Part shown: positions 18,385 through 27,414 of the stretch, one piece after another
How the letters are laid out: each line of letters begins with the position of its first letter
Position numbering within the stretch: position 1 is the stretch's first letter
From: Pseudomonas sp. MTM4
Lineage (GTDB): Bacteria > Pseudomonadota > Gammaproteobacteria > Pseudomonadales > Pseudomonadaceae
DNA length: 64,000 nucleotides
Reading direction: 5' to 3'
NCBI RefSeq assembly: GCF_019355055.1
Contig: NZ_CP048411.1
Coordinates: 3,685,501 to 3,749,500 of the forward strand
Notes under the pieces: generated by a model
The model's database searches: none
Seen by the model: the letters and a program-made list of their open reading frames with translations, nothing else
Told to the model about the DNA's origin: nothing
Program-made: the position numbers and the translations under genes

Positions 18385-18511
18385 ACCCCTCACCCTAGCC
18401 CTCTCCCGCAGGGAGAGGGGATTGCTCAGGTGTCAGGCCCACCCACGATGATTCAGTGGCTTCAATCCGCCCCCTCGCCCCTTTGGGGAGAGGGTCGGGG
18501 TGAGGGGTGGG
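18385..18511. repeat. Inverted CCCTCACCC/GGGTGAGGG repeats
   Basis: This occupies the centre of the 468-bp gap between the SDR and AraC genes. A perfect hairpin CCCTCTCCC-GCA-GGGAGAGGG (18399-18419) follows CCCCTCACCCTAG. A second copy in inverted orientation, with CCCCTTTGGGGAGAGGG then GGGGTGAGGGG, ends at about 18511. This is a common type of dispersed palindromic repeat in high-GC proteobacteria. No gene or clear promoter is seen in the rest of the gap. Confidence 0.8.
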
Positions 18512-18679
18512 CTTCCATCCAGCGCATTAGCCCGACCAGATACACATCCCAGATACCGGCCCTGAGCTAACCTTTTCGATCGCGTCGCGTTTTGTGGACT
18601 TCGCAATGGAGCCATCCTTGCAGCAATCCGATTCTGATCTGCCTCCCGTGATGGACGGCCAGCGCGTGATCGCGAAGCG

Positions 18680-19549
18680 ATGCCGCACTTTTTACCCGGC
18701 AAGCCGCTGTCCCTGCCGCCGAGCCCGCAAGTGCAGGATGTGGTAGTGCAACTGTTCAGCTATCAGGGCCTTGCCGAACCTATCCTGGTTCCCGCCGTGG
18801 TGGAGCCGCTGCTGGTGCTGGTGCTGTCCGGCGCTGCTACGGTCGAAGAACGTGCCCTCGATGGCGAATGGCAAGCCACCGAGGTTCACGCTGGTGACTT
18901 CTTCCTGACCAGCACCAGCGAGCCATACGAGATGCGCTGGCAGGTGCAGGGCGACGCCCGTTTCGAAGTGATGCATCTTTATCTCAGCCTGCCGCTGATC
19001 GAGCAGGCCGCGCGCGATCTGTACGGTGACAACTGCAACCCGGTGAGTTTTCTCGATGTCTCCGGCGCTCGTGATGAGCGTGTGACCTTTCTGCTCGAAC
19101 AGCTGCGGCTGGAGCTGTTCAGCGAGCGTCAGCCCAGCCCGCTATTCGTGCACAGCCTGGCCCAGGCGCTGGCCATACATCTGGTGCGCACCTACCCGGA
19201 CCCGCACAACGCCGCCAGGGGCGCGAATGCGCTACAGGCCTACAAGTTGCGCCGCGTCATCGAAACTATGAAGGCGCGTCTGGCCGAGGAGTTCTGCCTG
19301 CCTCACCTGGGGCAGATCGCCGGCCTTAGTGACTACCACTTCAGCCGGCTGTTCAAGCGCGCCACGGGCCTGTCGCCCTCGCAATATTTCATCCGCCTGC
19401 GCATGGCACGCGCACGCCATCTATTGCTGGAGACGGAGATGAGCGTCATCGAGATCAGCATGGAAGTTGGCTATTCGAGCCCCAGCCACTTTTCCCAAGT
19501 CTTTCGTCGTGAGGTGGGCGTGACGCCGAGAGGCTATCGCCGGATGTGA
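18680..19549 (+). CDS. AraC-family transcriptional regulator
   Basis: 289-residue regulator. An N-terminal cupin-like sensing domain (about residues 20-180) is followed by a double HTH (about 190-289): LGQIAGLSDYHFSRLFKRAT and the second helix pair ending GYSSPSHFSQVFRREVGVTP. ATG 18680 is the only start that gives the whole protein in frame, though its ribosome-binding site is weak (GCGAAG). It is divergent from the SDR gene at 17447, a probable target by position. The effector is unknown. Confidence 0.9.
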   Translation: MPHFLPGKPLSLPPSPQVQDVVVQLFSYQGLAEPILVPAVVEPLLVLVLSGAATVEERALDGEWQATEVHAGDFFLTSTSEPYEMRWQVQGDARFEVMHLYLSLPLIEQAARDLYGDNCNPVSFLDVSGARDERVTFLLEQLRLELFSERQPSPLFVHSLAQALAIHLVRTYPDPHNAARGANALQAYKLRRVIETMKARLAEEFCLPHLGQIAGLSDYHFSRLFKRATGLSPSQYFIRLRMARARHLLLETEMSVIEISMEVGYSSPSHFSQVFRREVGVTPRGYRRM

Positions 19550-19614
19550 TTTCGGCCTGCGTCGAAGTCTTGCAGCTTATGTGCGGCACCGATCAACGGC
19601 GTCCTATTCATTGT

Positions 19615-20880
19615 CTAGGTGCCCGCATGGGCGATGGGGTTCGGCTCAGGCTTCGCCGTCAGCCAATCCAGCATACCCTCGGCTGCGGCGCGGCCGCTCG
19701 CGAAGCAGGCGGTGAGCAGATAGCCTCCGGTCGGCGCTTCCCAGTCGAGCATCTCTCCGGCGCAGAACACGCCGGGCAGCTGGCGCAACATCAGCTTGTC
19801 GTCCAGCGCCTCGAAAGGCACGCCGCCCGCGCTGCTGATGGCTTCGTCCAGCGGGCGTGGGCGCAGCAGGGTGATCGGCAGGGCCTTAATCGCTGCGGCG
19901 AGTGCTTGCGGGCTCTGGAAGGTTTCGGCGTCGGTGAGTTCGCGCAGCAGGGCGGCCTTTACGCCGTCCAGCTTCAACTGGCGATGCAAGTGCTTGGCCG
20001 TGGACTGTGAGCCGCGCGGTTTGGCCAGAGCGGCGGCGATCTGCGCGTGGGAGCGATCCGGCAACAGGTCGAGCAGAACGGATGCCAAGCCCGTTGCGTT
20101 GATCCGCTCACGGACGTTCGCCGACAGCGCATAGACCAGGCTGCCTTCGATGCCGGTCGCGGTGAGGACGAATTCGCCCCTGCGCGGTGTTTCGCCGGGC
20201 AAAGCCAGGCTGACGGTCTTCAGCGGCGCACCGGCGAATTTCTCGACGAGGTGCGCGCTCCAGCCCGCCACCTCGAAACCGCAATTGGCTGGCTGCAGCG
20301 GCGCGATGGCGACACCACGGGCTTCAAGCAGCGGCACCCAGGCGCCGTCCGACCCCAGCCGAGCCCAGCTACCGCCGCCCAAGGCGAGCAGGGTGGCATC
20401 CGGTTTCAGCAGCGTTTCGCCTTCCGGCCCGGCGATACGCAACTGGCCATCGTCGCTCCAGCCCAGCCAGCGGCGGCGGGTGTGAATCTGCACGCCGCTG
20501 TCGCGCAGGCGCTTGAGCCAGGCGCGCAGCAGCGGCGCGGCCTTCATGTCGGTGGGGAACACCCGGCCGGAGCTGCCGACGAAGGTGTCGATGCCCAGGC
20601 CGTGAATCCACTCGCGCAATGCATTTGGATCGAAGGCTTCGAGTAGCGGCCGCAGCTCGCCGGCCCGTTCGCGGTAGCGCTCGACGAATGCGGCGAAATC
20701 CTCGGCGTGAGTGATGTTCATGCCGCCGACGCCGGCCAGCAGGAACTTGCGACCCACCGACGGCATGGCGTCGTAGAGGTCGACCGCAATGCCGGCCTGG
20801 CTCAGCACTTCGGCAGCCATTAGCCCGGCTGGGCCGCCGCCGATGATGGCGACGCGGGAAGGCGTAGGAATCGAAAGCAT
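19615..20880 (-). CDS. FAD-dependent flavoprotein, HI0933-like (TIGR03862)
   Basis: 421-residue NAD(P)/FAD-dependent oxidoreductase of the HI0933/BaiN-like group, of the TIGR03862 type found in Pseudomonas. The Rossmann motif VAIIGGGPAGLMAAEVLSQA starts at residue 9, VGRKFLLAGVGGMNITH is at about 43, and TLLALGGGSWARLGSDG in the middle. The FAD-closing motif PGVFCAGEMLDWEAPTGGYL (about 370-390) precedes the C-terminal helix. The reaction is not established. A truncated, diverged copy of its 3' end lies at 17302-17430. Confidence 0.88.
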   Translation of the reverse strand: MLSIPTPSRVAIIGGGPAGLMAAEVLSQAGIAVDLYDAMPSVGRKFLLAGVGGMNITHAEDFAAFVERYRERAGELRPLLEAFDPNALREWIHGLGIDTFVGSSGRVFPTDMKAAPLLRAWLKRLRDSGVQIHTRRRWLGWSDDGQLRIAGPEGETLLKPDATLLALGGGSWARLGSDGAWVPLLEARGVAIAPLQPANCGFEVAGWSAHLVEKFAGAPLKTVSLALPGETPRRGEFVLTATGIEGSLVYALSANVRERINATGLASVLLDLLPDRSHAQIAAALAKPRGSQSTAKHLHRQLKLDGVKAALLRELTDAETFQSPQALAAAIKALPITLLRPRPLDEAISSAGGVPFEALDDKLMLRQLPGVFCAGEMLDWEAPTGGYLLTACFASGRAAAEGMLDWLTAKPEPNPIAHAGT

Positions 20881-20987
20881 GGTTCAGGCCTGGCGGTACG
20901 AGGCCGGCATTGTAGCGAATGCCGTTCCGATACTCGCCGACATCATCGTGCATCCGCCCATACAAAAAGCCCTAGCCAAATGCGGCT

Positions 20988-21908
20988 TCAACCCAGCCCG
21001 TAACGCTCCCATGCTGCGGCGGCGCTGAAATGCAGCTGCGCATGGCGCCGGGCAAGCAGGGCGCGGTCCTTGTCGTAGCCGCCGCCGATCAGCCCGACCA
21101 GCGGAATGTCGCGCCCCAGGCAATGTTCGATGACCGCGCTGTCGCGCATTGCCAGCCCCTCATCGCTGAGGTTGAGCAGGCCCAGCGCGTCGTCACGGTG
21201 GACGTCGACGCCGGCGTCGTAGATCACCAGATCCGGCTGGTACAGGGGCAGCAGATAATCCAGCGTGTCGTTCACCGTCTTGAGGTAATCGGTGTCGCCC
21301 AGGCCCGGTGCCAGGCCGATGTCCCAGTCGCTTCGCGCCTTGCGCGCCGGAAAATTCTTCTCGCAATGCAGCGACACGGTCACCGCATCCGGCACCTGTT
21401 CGAGGATGCGCGCGGTGCCGTCGCCCTGGTGCACGTCGCAGTCGAAGATCAGCACACGACCAACCCGGCCGCTTTCCAGCAGCGACAGGGCGATCACCGC
21501 CAGGTCATTGAAGATGCAGAAGCCCGAGGCGTGGTCGTGGTGCGCGTGGTGCGTGCCACCCGCCAGGTGACAGGCCAGCCCATATTCCAGCGCTTGCTCG
21601 GCAGCCAGCAGCGAACCGCCGACCGCGCGCAGCGTGCGCTGCGCCAGTTGCGGGCTCCAGGGCAGGCCGAGGCGGCGCAGTTCCTCGCGGTTCATGTCTC
21701 CCGTGCAGTAGCGCTCGACGTAAGTGCGGTCATGGGCGAGAGCGAGGATGTCGGCTGGACAGATTTCCGGGCGCAACAGTGCTTCATCCGTGGTCAAACC
21801 GCTCGCAATCAGGTGATCACGTAGCAGCCGAAACTTTTCCATCGGAAAGCGATGCCCGGACGGTAACGGCGGGCTGTAATCATCATGAAAGATCAACGGT
21901 AGAGACAT
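20988..21908 (-). CDS. Histone deacetylase-family zinc hydrolase
   Basis: 306-residue arginase/deacetylase-fold enzyme; bacterial members deacetylate small molecules such as polyamines or acetoin-related substrates. GTHHAHHDHASGFCIFNDLA carries the catalytic His pair (H120/H121), and DCDVHQGDG (156-164) and YDAGVDVHRDDALG supply the zinc ligands. GLIGGGYDKD closes the active-site loop. The substrate is not known. It starts at ATG 21908 and stands alone between convergent/divergent neighbours. Confidence 0.9.
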   Translation of the reverse strand: MSLPLIFHDDYSPPLPSGHRFPMEKFRLLRDHLIASGLTTDEALLRPEICPADILALAHDRTYVERYCTGDMNREELRRLGLPWSPQLAQRTLRAVGGSLLAAEQALEYGLACHLAGGTHHAHHDHASGFCIFNDLAVIALSLLESGRVGRVLIFDCDVHQGDGTARILEQVPDAVTVSLHCEKNFPARKARSDWDIGLAPGLGDTDYLKTVNDTLDYLLPLYQPDLVIYDAGVDVHRDDALGLLNLSDEGLAMRDSAVIEHCLGRDIPLVGLIGGGYDKDRALLARRHAQLHFSAAAAWERYGLG

Positions 21909-21974
21909 CGTTCGGCGCCCGAGTGGTCAGCCGGAAGTATGCCCACTCGGCAACGGCCCTCTCAAGGAAGCGGC

Positions 21975-22550
21975 ATGGAAGAAGCGACAGTACGTATCGA
22001 ACTGGAGACACCGCGCCTGCGCTTGCGCGGCTGGCAAGACAGCGACCTCACACCATTGACCCAGATGTGCTCCGACCTACGGGTGATGCGCTATTTCCCG
22101 GCGTTGCTCTCGCGTGACGACTGCGCGGCGGCGATGGCGCGCTGCCGTATTCACTTCGCGCGGCACGGCTTCGGTTTCTGGGCGTTGGAGCGCAAGGACG
22201 ACGGGCGCTTCATTGGCATGGCCGGTCTGGCCTGGAGCCGCCTGCAACAGCCGTTTTGCCCTGCCGTGGAGATCGGTTGGCGACTCGCCAGCGATCAGTG
22301 GCGCCAGGGCCTGGCCCGCGAAGCGGCGGAGGCGGCTCTGGACTGCGCCTTCGAACGTCTGCAACTGGCGGAGGTGGTGGCCTATACCGCTGCGCTCAAC
22401 GAACCGTCCAGAGGGCTGATGGTAGCCCTTGGCATGCAGCATGAACCGCAGGAAGACTTCGAACACCCTGGCGTGGCCGAGGGGCATCCGCTGCGCCCAC
22501 ACGTGTTGTACCGGATGCGTCGGGATAGCCGGGCCATTGCCCGACGATAA
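21975..22550 (+). CDS. GNAT acetyltransferase, RimJ/RimL-like
   Basis: 191-residue N-acetyltransferase of the Acetyltransf_3 type. N-terminal ELETPRLRLRGWQDSDLTPL is diagnostic; the acetyl-CoA motif region is WRLASDQWRQGLAREAAEAA, followed by VVAYTAALNEPSRGLMVALG. The start at ATG 21975 has AAGGAAG immediately upstream. The substrate is unknown; relatives acetylate ribosomal proteins or small amines. Confidence 0.87.
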   Translation: MEEATVRIELETPRLRLRGWQDSDLTPLTQMCSDLRVMRYFPALLSRDDCAAAMARCRIHFARHGFGFWALERKDDGRFIGMAGLAWSRLQQPFCPAVEIGWRLASDQWRQGLAREAAEAALDCAFERLQLAEVVAYTAALNEPSRGLMVALGMQHEPQEDFEHPGVAEGHPLRPHVLYRMRRDSRAIARR

Positions 22551-22630
22551 GCACAATTGCTGGAGCGAAACCTGCCGAATCCGTAATATTGCGCGCCTTG
22601 CCCGTGCCGCCTAGATAAAGGAACAACATC

Positions 22631-23500
22631 ATGACCGACACCCTGGATACGTTGGTGAATCTGCTTTCGCTGGAGCGAATCGAGGAAAACCTGTTTCGTG
22701 GCGCGAGCCAGGATCTGGGCTTCCCGCAACTGTTCGGCGGTCAGGTGGTTGGTCAGGCGTTGTCCGCGGCGAGCCAGACCGTGGCGCCTGAGCGTCATGT
22801 GCATTCCATGCACGGCTATTTCTTGCGCCCGGGTGATTCACATCAGCCGGTGGTCTACGACGTCGACCGAGTGCGTGACGGCGGCAGCTTCACCACCCGG
22901 CGCGTCAGCGCGATCCAGAAAGGGCAGACCATCTTTACCTGCAGCGCTTCGTTCCAGGCGGACGAGACCGGTTATGAGCATCAGCTGCCGATGCCCGAGG
23001 TGGCGGGACCGGAAAATCTGCTCAGCGAGTGGGAGTTGCTGCATCAGCTGACGCCGCTGGTGCCGCCGCGGGTAGCCGAAAAACTGCGTCGTCCCAAGCC
23101 CATCGAGATTCGTCCCGTGACGCTGCAGGACCCGATCAATCCCGCGCCGATCGAGCCGATTCGGCACATCTGGTTCCGTGCCGATGGTTCGCTGCCCGAC
23201 AACGCCGCACTGCACAAATATCTGGTCGCCTATGCTTCGGACTTCAGCTTCATCGGCACCGCGCTGCAGCCGCACGGCGTCAGTTCCTGGAGCAAATTCA
23301 TCCAGCTGGCGAGCCTCGACCATGCCATCTGGTTCCACCGTGAAGTGCGCGCGGACGATTGGCTGTTGTACTCCATGGACAGCCCCTGGGCCGGCAACGC
23401 ACGTGGTTTCGCCCGTGGCAGCATTTTCAACCGCGCCGGCGAACTAGTCGCTTCGGTCGCGCAGGAAGGCCTGATTCGCGTGCGTGAGGACTGGAAGTGA
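22631..23500 (+). CDS. tesB: Acyl-CoA thioesterase II
   Basis: Cytoplasmic double-hotdog thioesterase, 289 aa, hydrolysing medium/long-chain acyl-CoA. Typical features: LFRGASQDLGFPQLFGGQVV, then HSMHGYFLRPGD and DGGSFTTRRV in the first hotdog. ASDFSFIGTALQPHG and SLDHAIWFHREVRADDWLLY are in the second. The stop overlaps the GTG start of the HAD gene (GTGA), so the two are translationally coupled. Confidence 0.94.
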   Translation: MTDTLDTLVNLLSLERIEENLFRGASQDLGFPQLFGGQVVGQALSAASQTVAPERHVHSMHGYFLRPGDSHQPVVYDVDRVRDGGSFTTRRVSAIQKGQTIFTCSASFQADETGYEHQLPMPEVAGPENLLSEWELLHQLTPLVPPRVAEKLRRPKPIEIRPVTLQDPINPAPIEPIRHIWFRADGSLPDNAALHKYLVAYASDFSFIGTALQPHGVSSWSKFIQLASLDHAIWFHREVRADDWLLYSMDSPWAGNARGFARGSIFNRAGELVASVAQEGLIRVREDWK

Positions 23501-24087
23501 AGCTGGCCGATGCGCGGCATTGGGTGTTCGACATGGACGGCACCCTGACCATCGCCGTGCATGATTTTCCGGCGATCAAGCGGGCGCTGGATATTCCGCT
23601 GGAAGACGACATTCTCCATCACCTCGCCGCGTTGCCGGACGATGAGGCAGCAAGCAAGCGCGCGTGGTTGCTGGAACACGAGCGCGAACTGGCCTATGCC
23701 GCGACGCCGGCACCGGGCGCGCTGGGGTTACTGCACGAGCTGCGTGACTGCGGGTGCCGGCTCGGCGTGCTGACGCGCAATGCCCATGAGCTGGCGCTGG
23801 TGACCTTGCAGGCGGTGGGCATGGGCGACTGCTTTGTGTCTGACGACATTCTTGGCCGCGACGAGGCGCCGCCCAAACCCGATCCTGGCGGTTTGTTGCA
23901 TTTCGCCGAGAAATGGTCGGTGCCGCCGCGGGAACTGGTCATGGTCGGCGACTACCGCTTCGACCTGGAGTGCGCGAAGGCGGCTGGCGCTCGTGGCGTG
24001 CTGGTCAACCTGCCGGAAAACCTCTGGCCGGAGCTGACCGATCTGCATGCGCGTGATTGTGGGCAATTACGGCGGATGTTGGGCTGA
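23497..24087 (+). CDS. HAD-superfamily hydrolase
   Basis: 196-residue HAD-IA type phosphatase. Motif I is FDMDGTLT (D12/D14), motif II LTRN (after CRLGV), motif III the Lys in PPKPDPGG and motif IV VGDYRFDLECAKAAG. The cap is small and helical. GTG 23497 overlaps the tesB stop. Substrate unknown; the coupling to tesB suggests but does not prove a role around acyl-CoA or nucleotide turnover. A palindromic repeat directly follows the stop. Confidence 0.87.
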   Translation: MKLADARHWVFDMDGTLTIAVHDFPAIKRALDIPLEDDILHHLAALPDDEAASKRAWLLEHERELAYAATPAPGALGLLHELRDCGCRLGVLTRNAHELALVTLQAVGMGDCFVSDDILGRDEAPPKPDPGGLLHFAEKWSVPPRELVMVGDYRFDLECAKAAGARGVLVNLPENLWPELTDLHARDCGQLRRMLG

Positions 24088-24091
24088 TGCC

Positions 24092-24112
24092 GGTGCGCTA
24101 AGCGCACCCTAC
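24092..24112. repeat. GGTGCGCTAAGCGCACCCTAC palindrome
   Basis: A single copy of the dispersed TAGGGTGCGC family, four bases after the HAD gene stop. The GGTGCGCT-AAGCGCACC core would form a strong hairpin in the transcript. Confidence 0.75.
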
Positions 24113-24132
24113 CGGCGAGGCAATTCGTGCAG

Positions 24133-24162
24133 AAGAGGGGCAGCCTGGCGGTTGCCCCTTTC
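24133..24162. terminator. Terminator between convergent HAD and cnoX genes
   Basis: AGGGGCA (24136-24142) pairs with TGCCCCT (24153-24159), with extra pairing in the loop. On the minus strand it is followed by CTTCT and on the plus strand by TTCC; a modest bidirectional terminator between the convergent HAD and thioredoxin-like genes. Confidence 0.55.
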
Positions 24163-24167
24163 CCGGT

Positions 24168-25037
24168 TCAGTAAATCGCCTGATACAGCTTGCGCCGGTA
24201 AGTCGTGACCAGTGGATGGTCGTTGCCCAGCAGGTCGAATATCTGCAGCAGTGTCTTGTGCGGCTGGCCGTCGGCGTAATTGCGGTTGCGCACGAACAGT
24301 TTGAGCAATCCTTCCAGTGCCGCTTCGTGCTGCTGGCGTGCCAGTTGCTGGATCGCCAGCTGATAGGCCGCCTCGTCATCCTCGGCGTTGTGTGCAAGAC
24401 GGCTTTTGAGGTCGGCGACTTCCGGCAGGTCGTCGGCTTGCCGGAGAAAGGTCAATTGAGCGCGTGCGGCGGCGAGTGCCTGCTTGTGCTCGTCGCCCTT
24501 GACCGCACCGAGCACCGTTTCGGCCTCGCCCAGCTCGCCGCGTTCGGCCAGGCAGCGAGCATAGAGGATCAGCGCCGCAGCGTTTTCGTTGTCTTCGCTC
24601 AGCAGTTGCTTGAGCAGGCTTTCCGCCTCGCCGATGCGCCCTTCGGCGAACTGCGCCTGCGCGGTCGAGAGCAGATCGGCATCGGGCGCAGCGGGTGCCG
24701 GCACGTGGGGTTCGAGCATGGCGCGAATCGCCGATTCGGGCTGGGCACCGGCAAAGCCGTCGACCGGTTGACCGTCCTTGAACAGCACCACGGTAGGCAG
24801 GCTGCGCACACCGAAGCGCGCCACCACGTCCTGCTCGATATCGCAATTGACCTTGGCCAGCAGCAACTCACCTTGGTATTCCTCGGTGATCTTCGCCAGC
24901 AGCGGCATCAGTGCCTTGCACGGAGCGCACCACTCGGCCCAGAAGTCCACCAGTACCGGTTTGTGAAAGGAGTTTTCCAGCACCAGTTGTTCGAAGTTGC
25001 TGGCGGTGACGTCGAAGATGAAAGGAGTCTGGCTCAT
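24168..25037 (-). CDS. cnoX: Thioredoxin-TPR co-chaperone, CnoX/YbbN-like
   Basis: 289 aa. An N-terminal thioredoxin domain (about residues 1-110) with active site WCAPC (C37/C40) and the cis-proline SLPTVVLF is followed by TPR repeats (about 120-289; the LLSTAQAQFAEGRIGEAESL region and RNYADGQPHKTLLQIFDLLG). This is the CnoX/YbbN layout; CnoX is a holdase cooperating with DnaK and GroEL. This copy keeps both active-site cysteines, so it could also be redox-active, unlike the SxxC E. coli protein. The start is ATG 25037; upstream in-frame codons lack a ribosome-binding site. Confidence 0.9.
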   Translation of the reverse strand: MSQTPFIFDVTASNFEQLVLENSFHKPVLVDFWAEWCAPCKALMPLLAKITEEYQGELLLAKVNCDIEQDVVARFGVRSLPTVVLFKDGQPVDGFAGAQPESAIRAMLEPHVPAPAAPDADLLSTAQAQFAEGRIGEAESLLKQLLSEDNENAAALILYARCLAERGELGEAETVLGAVKGDEHKQALAAARAQLTFLRQADDLPEVADLKSRLAHNAEDDEAAYQLAIQQLARQQHEAALEGLLKLFVRNRNYADGQPHKTLLQIFDLLGNDHPLVTTYRRKLYQAIY

Positions 25038-25118
25038 CGGAACTCTCGAAATGGGCGCGTGCGAAATGGCGAGCATGTTAAGTGGGGGCGATCCGAAGCG
25101 GAAGCAAGTGGCGGTCAG

Positions 25119-25649
25119 TCAGCCGTTGGCTGCGGTCAGGGGCCAACTCGCCAGTTCACGGTAGTGCACGCCGCTCGGCGTATGGGTGGAAAGAAACAGG
25201 CCGAAACGATCCACTGGCCATTCGAACGCGGGCGGCGTTGTGGTTGGTTGCGTCCGCGCATCGCGTATGAGCGTCACATGCGGCAGAAACGGACGCGCAT
25301 CGAGGGCGAAACCGTGTGTGGACAGGCCCGCATGCAGCTGTTCGACCAGTTGACTCAGCGGCGTCGGCATCTGGTTCGGGATCAAGCAGGCGAAGCCATG
25401 ACCGATGACCCGTAGTTGATCCAGCCGCAGCCTGAAGGCGTCGGCGCGCAAACGGCCGCCGAGCTGCTTCAGCGCCTCCAATGCGCTCGTCGGCTGACTG
25501 CCGAGAAAAGCCAGGGTGAGGTGCAGATTGGCTTGTGCCACCGGTCGGCCATCGAACCCTTGAGCGTCGCGCCAGCTGCAAATCGCATCCGCCAGCGTCG
25601 GCGGGCAGGGTAGGGCAAAGAACAGGCGCAGGTCTTTTTCGGTCGTCAT
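25119..25649 (-). CDS. thpR: RNA 2',3'-cyclic phosphodiesterase
   Basis: 2H-phosphoesterase of the LigT/ThpR family, 176 aa, which opens 2',3'-cyclic phosphate ends on RNA and shows in vitro tRNA ligase activity in relatives. The two HxT motifs are HLTLAFLG (H43) and HVTLIRDA (H124). The N-terminus LRLFFALPCPP is typical. It lies 30 bp before the methyltransferase gene end on the same strand. Confidence 0.92.
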   Translation of the reverse strand: MTTEKDLRLFFALPCPPTLADAICSWRDAQGFDGRPVAQANLHLTLAFLGSQPTSALEALKQLGGRLRADAFRLRLDQLRVIGHGFACLIPNQMPTPLSQLVEQLHAGLSTHGFALDARPFLPHVTLIRDARTQPTTTPPAFEWPVDRFGLFLSTHTPSGVHYRELASWPLTAANG

Positions 25650-25679
25650 CGCTTCCTCAGCCTCCGGTATTCGCCCTCG

Positions 25680-26408
25680 CTACGGTTGAAGCGCTTCAAC
25701 GGTCGATCCGGCAGCCAAGCGCCCGACTTCCAGCCGCCCAACGCTCTCTTCTCCACGCCTTACCGAATGATAGAGGCTGACTCGACGGAATTCCGCTGGT
25801 TCGGCCAGATCCGGCCAGGTGCAGGCGTCGAGGATGTCCAGGCGCTCGTATAGCGGATGTTGGAAGTCGCGCACGCGCGAATCCGCAACCAGTGCTTCGC
25901 GACCTCGGCTCAGAAACTGATCCAGCAGCGGCAGGTTGGCGCGGTCGTAGAGCACGTCGGCGACGATGATCAGGTCGTAGCGGTCGGCCTCGGCGAAAAA
26001 ATCCTCGGAATAACTCAGCTGAACGCCATTGAGCTCGGCATTGGCCCGGGAAGCCGCCAGCGCCAGTGGGTCGAGATCGCAGGCGACGACTTCCGCCGCG
26101 CCCGCCTTGGCGGCAGCGATCGCCGCAACGCCCGAACCCGTGCCGAAATCCAGCACCCGCTTGCCACGCACCCACTCGGGGCGCTCCGCCAGCCAGCGCG
26201 CCAGCACCAGGCCGCTGGCCCAGCAGAAACACCAGTAGGGCGGCTCTTCGAGAATCCGCCGGGTTTCCTCGGGGCTGAACGCACGGTCCATATTGTTCGC
26301 ATCGATCAGCCAAAGGCGGATGTCGGTATCGGGCAGGGTTGCGATGCTCAGGCGTGCGTCGCCGAGCAGGTCGGCCAATGCCGCCTGCAATTCAACGGGC
26401 GGGATCAA
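25680..26408 (-). CDS. Class I SAM-dependent methyltransferase (lysine methyltransferase-like)
   Basis: 242 aa with a Rossmann methyltransferase core: motif [21 protein letters not shown] (from about residue 85), then [20 protein letters not shown] and [20 protein letters not shown]. It resembles the METTL20/ETFB-lysine methyltransferase-like group ([18 protein letters not shown] before motif I), but the substrate is not established. Its ATG overlaps the stop of the upstream lipoprotein gene (ATGA). Confidence 0.83.
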   Translation of the reverse strand: MIPPVELQAALADLLGDARLSIATLPDTDIRLWLIDANNMDRAFSPEETRRILEEPPYWCFCWASGLVLARWLAERPEWVRGKRVLDFGTGSGVAAIAAAKAGAAEVVACDLDPLALAASRANAELNGVQLSYSEDFFAEADRYDLIIVADVLYDRANLPLLDQFLSRGREALVADSRVRDFQHPLYERLDILDACTWPDLAEPAEFRRVSLYHSVRRGEESVGRLEVGRLAAGSTVEALQP

Positions 26409-26833
26409 GGCGCCGGGACCAGGCGCAGCGGCCCCAGCGATTGGCTGGCCGGACTGCTGATCTGCACAGCCGGCAGGCGCATGATCAACTGCCCCGAGCG
26501 GGTGACTCGGCCGCGCAGTTCGACTTGCTGGTCCTTGGGGAAATTCTCGGCGTTGAACTTGAGAATGAACGGCAACTCACCGCCGCGCCCTTTCAAACTG
26601 ACATTGCTCAACAAACGATCGGGCTGGTCCCGGCGGTTGACTTCCAGCAGGGCCAGGTCGACCTCGCTGTCGGCCGGGACGCCGAGCAGGCTACCGTGCA
26701 GCTCGTGCAGCGGGGTGGTCGCCTGAGGCGGTTCCTTAAAGGTGACGGGGGCAGCGGGGCGCTGGGTCTCCTGGCTCGAACAGCCGGCCAGGGCCAGGAG
26801 CAAGACGGGCAACATGAAGGGGCGTAACTGCAC
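26405..26833 (-). CDS. YbaY-like lipoprotein
   Basis: 142-residue predicted outer-membrane lipoprotein. A GTG start at 26833 is chosen because GGAG lies 6 nt upstream and it gives a signal [17 protein letters not shown], with lipobox LAGC. The mature part ([20 protein letters not shown], then [16 protein letters not shown]) resembles the YbaY/type III secretion-lipochaperone family. An ATG at 26815 would give an unusually short signal. Function unknown. Coupled to the downstream methyltransferase gene. Confidence 0.8.
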   Translation of the reverse strand: MQLRPFMLPVLLLALAGCSSQETQRPAAPVTFKEPPQATTPLHELHGSLLGVPADSEVDLALLEVNRRDQPDRLLSNVSLKGRGGELPFILKFNAENFPKDQQVELRGRVTRSGQLIMRLPAVQISSPASQSLGPLRLVPAP

Positions 26834-26946
26834 GGACGGCTCCAGAACGTGACGTTGATGCGCGCCTGTATAGCAACAATCCGCTCGATTTGTCTTGCCG
26901 ACGCGATGCGCTACCATGGCTCTCCGACGTCTGACAGCTCTAAACC

Positions 26947-27414
26947 ATGCATTGTCCCTTCTGCGTTGCACATGACACCAAAGTCATCGACTCGCGCCTG
27001 GTTGCCGAGGGCGATCAGGTCCGTCGCCGCCGCGAATGCCTCGCCTGCGGCGAGCGTTTCACCACCTTCGAAACCGCCGAGCTGGTCATGCCGCGGTTGA
27101 TCAAGCAGGACGGCAGTCGCCAGCCGTTCGACGAAGAAAAGTTGCGTGCTGGCATGCAGCGCGCATTGGAGAAGCGCCCGGTCAGCGTCGAGCGGCTGGA
27201 AGAAGCCATCGCCCACATCAAGCACAGGCTGAGGGCCACCGGCGAGCGCGAAATCAAATCGCGGGTGCTCGGCGAGCTGGTAATGGCCGAGCTGCAAAAG
27301 CTCGATGAGGTGGCCTATATCCGCTTCGCTTCCGTCTATCGCCGCTTTCAGGACCTCAACGAGTTCCGCGAGGAAATCGAGCGTCTGTCGCGCGAACCTG
27401 CGAAAACCGAATGA
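26947..27414 (+). CDS. nrdR: Transcriptional repressor NrdR
   Basis: 155-residue Zn-ribbon/ATP-cone repressor of ribonucleotide reductase genes, which senses ATP/dATP. The zinc ligands are in CPFC (residues 3-6) and CLACGERF (about 31-38). RRRREC and [13 protein letters not shown] connect to the ATP-cone domain (about 49-139), with [20 protein letters not shown]. It overlaps ribD by 4 bases (ATGA), the usual Pseudomonas arrangement. Confidence 0.96.
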   Translation: MHCPFCVAHDTKVIDSRLVAEGDQVRRRRECLACGERFTTFETAELVMPRLIKQDGSRQPFDEEKLRAGMQRALEKRPVSVERLEEAIAHIKHRLRATGEREIKSRVLGELVMAELQKLDEVAYIRFASVYRRFQDLNEFREEIERLSREPAKTE

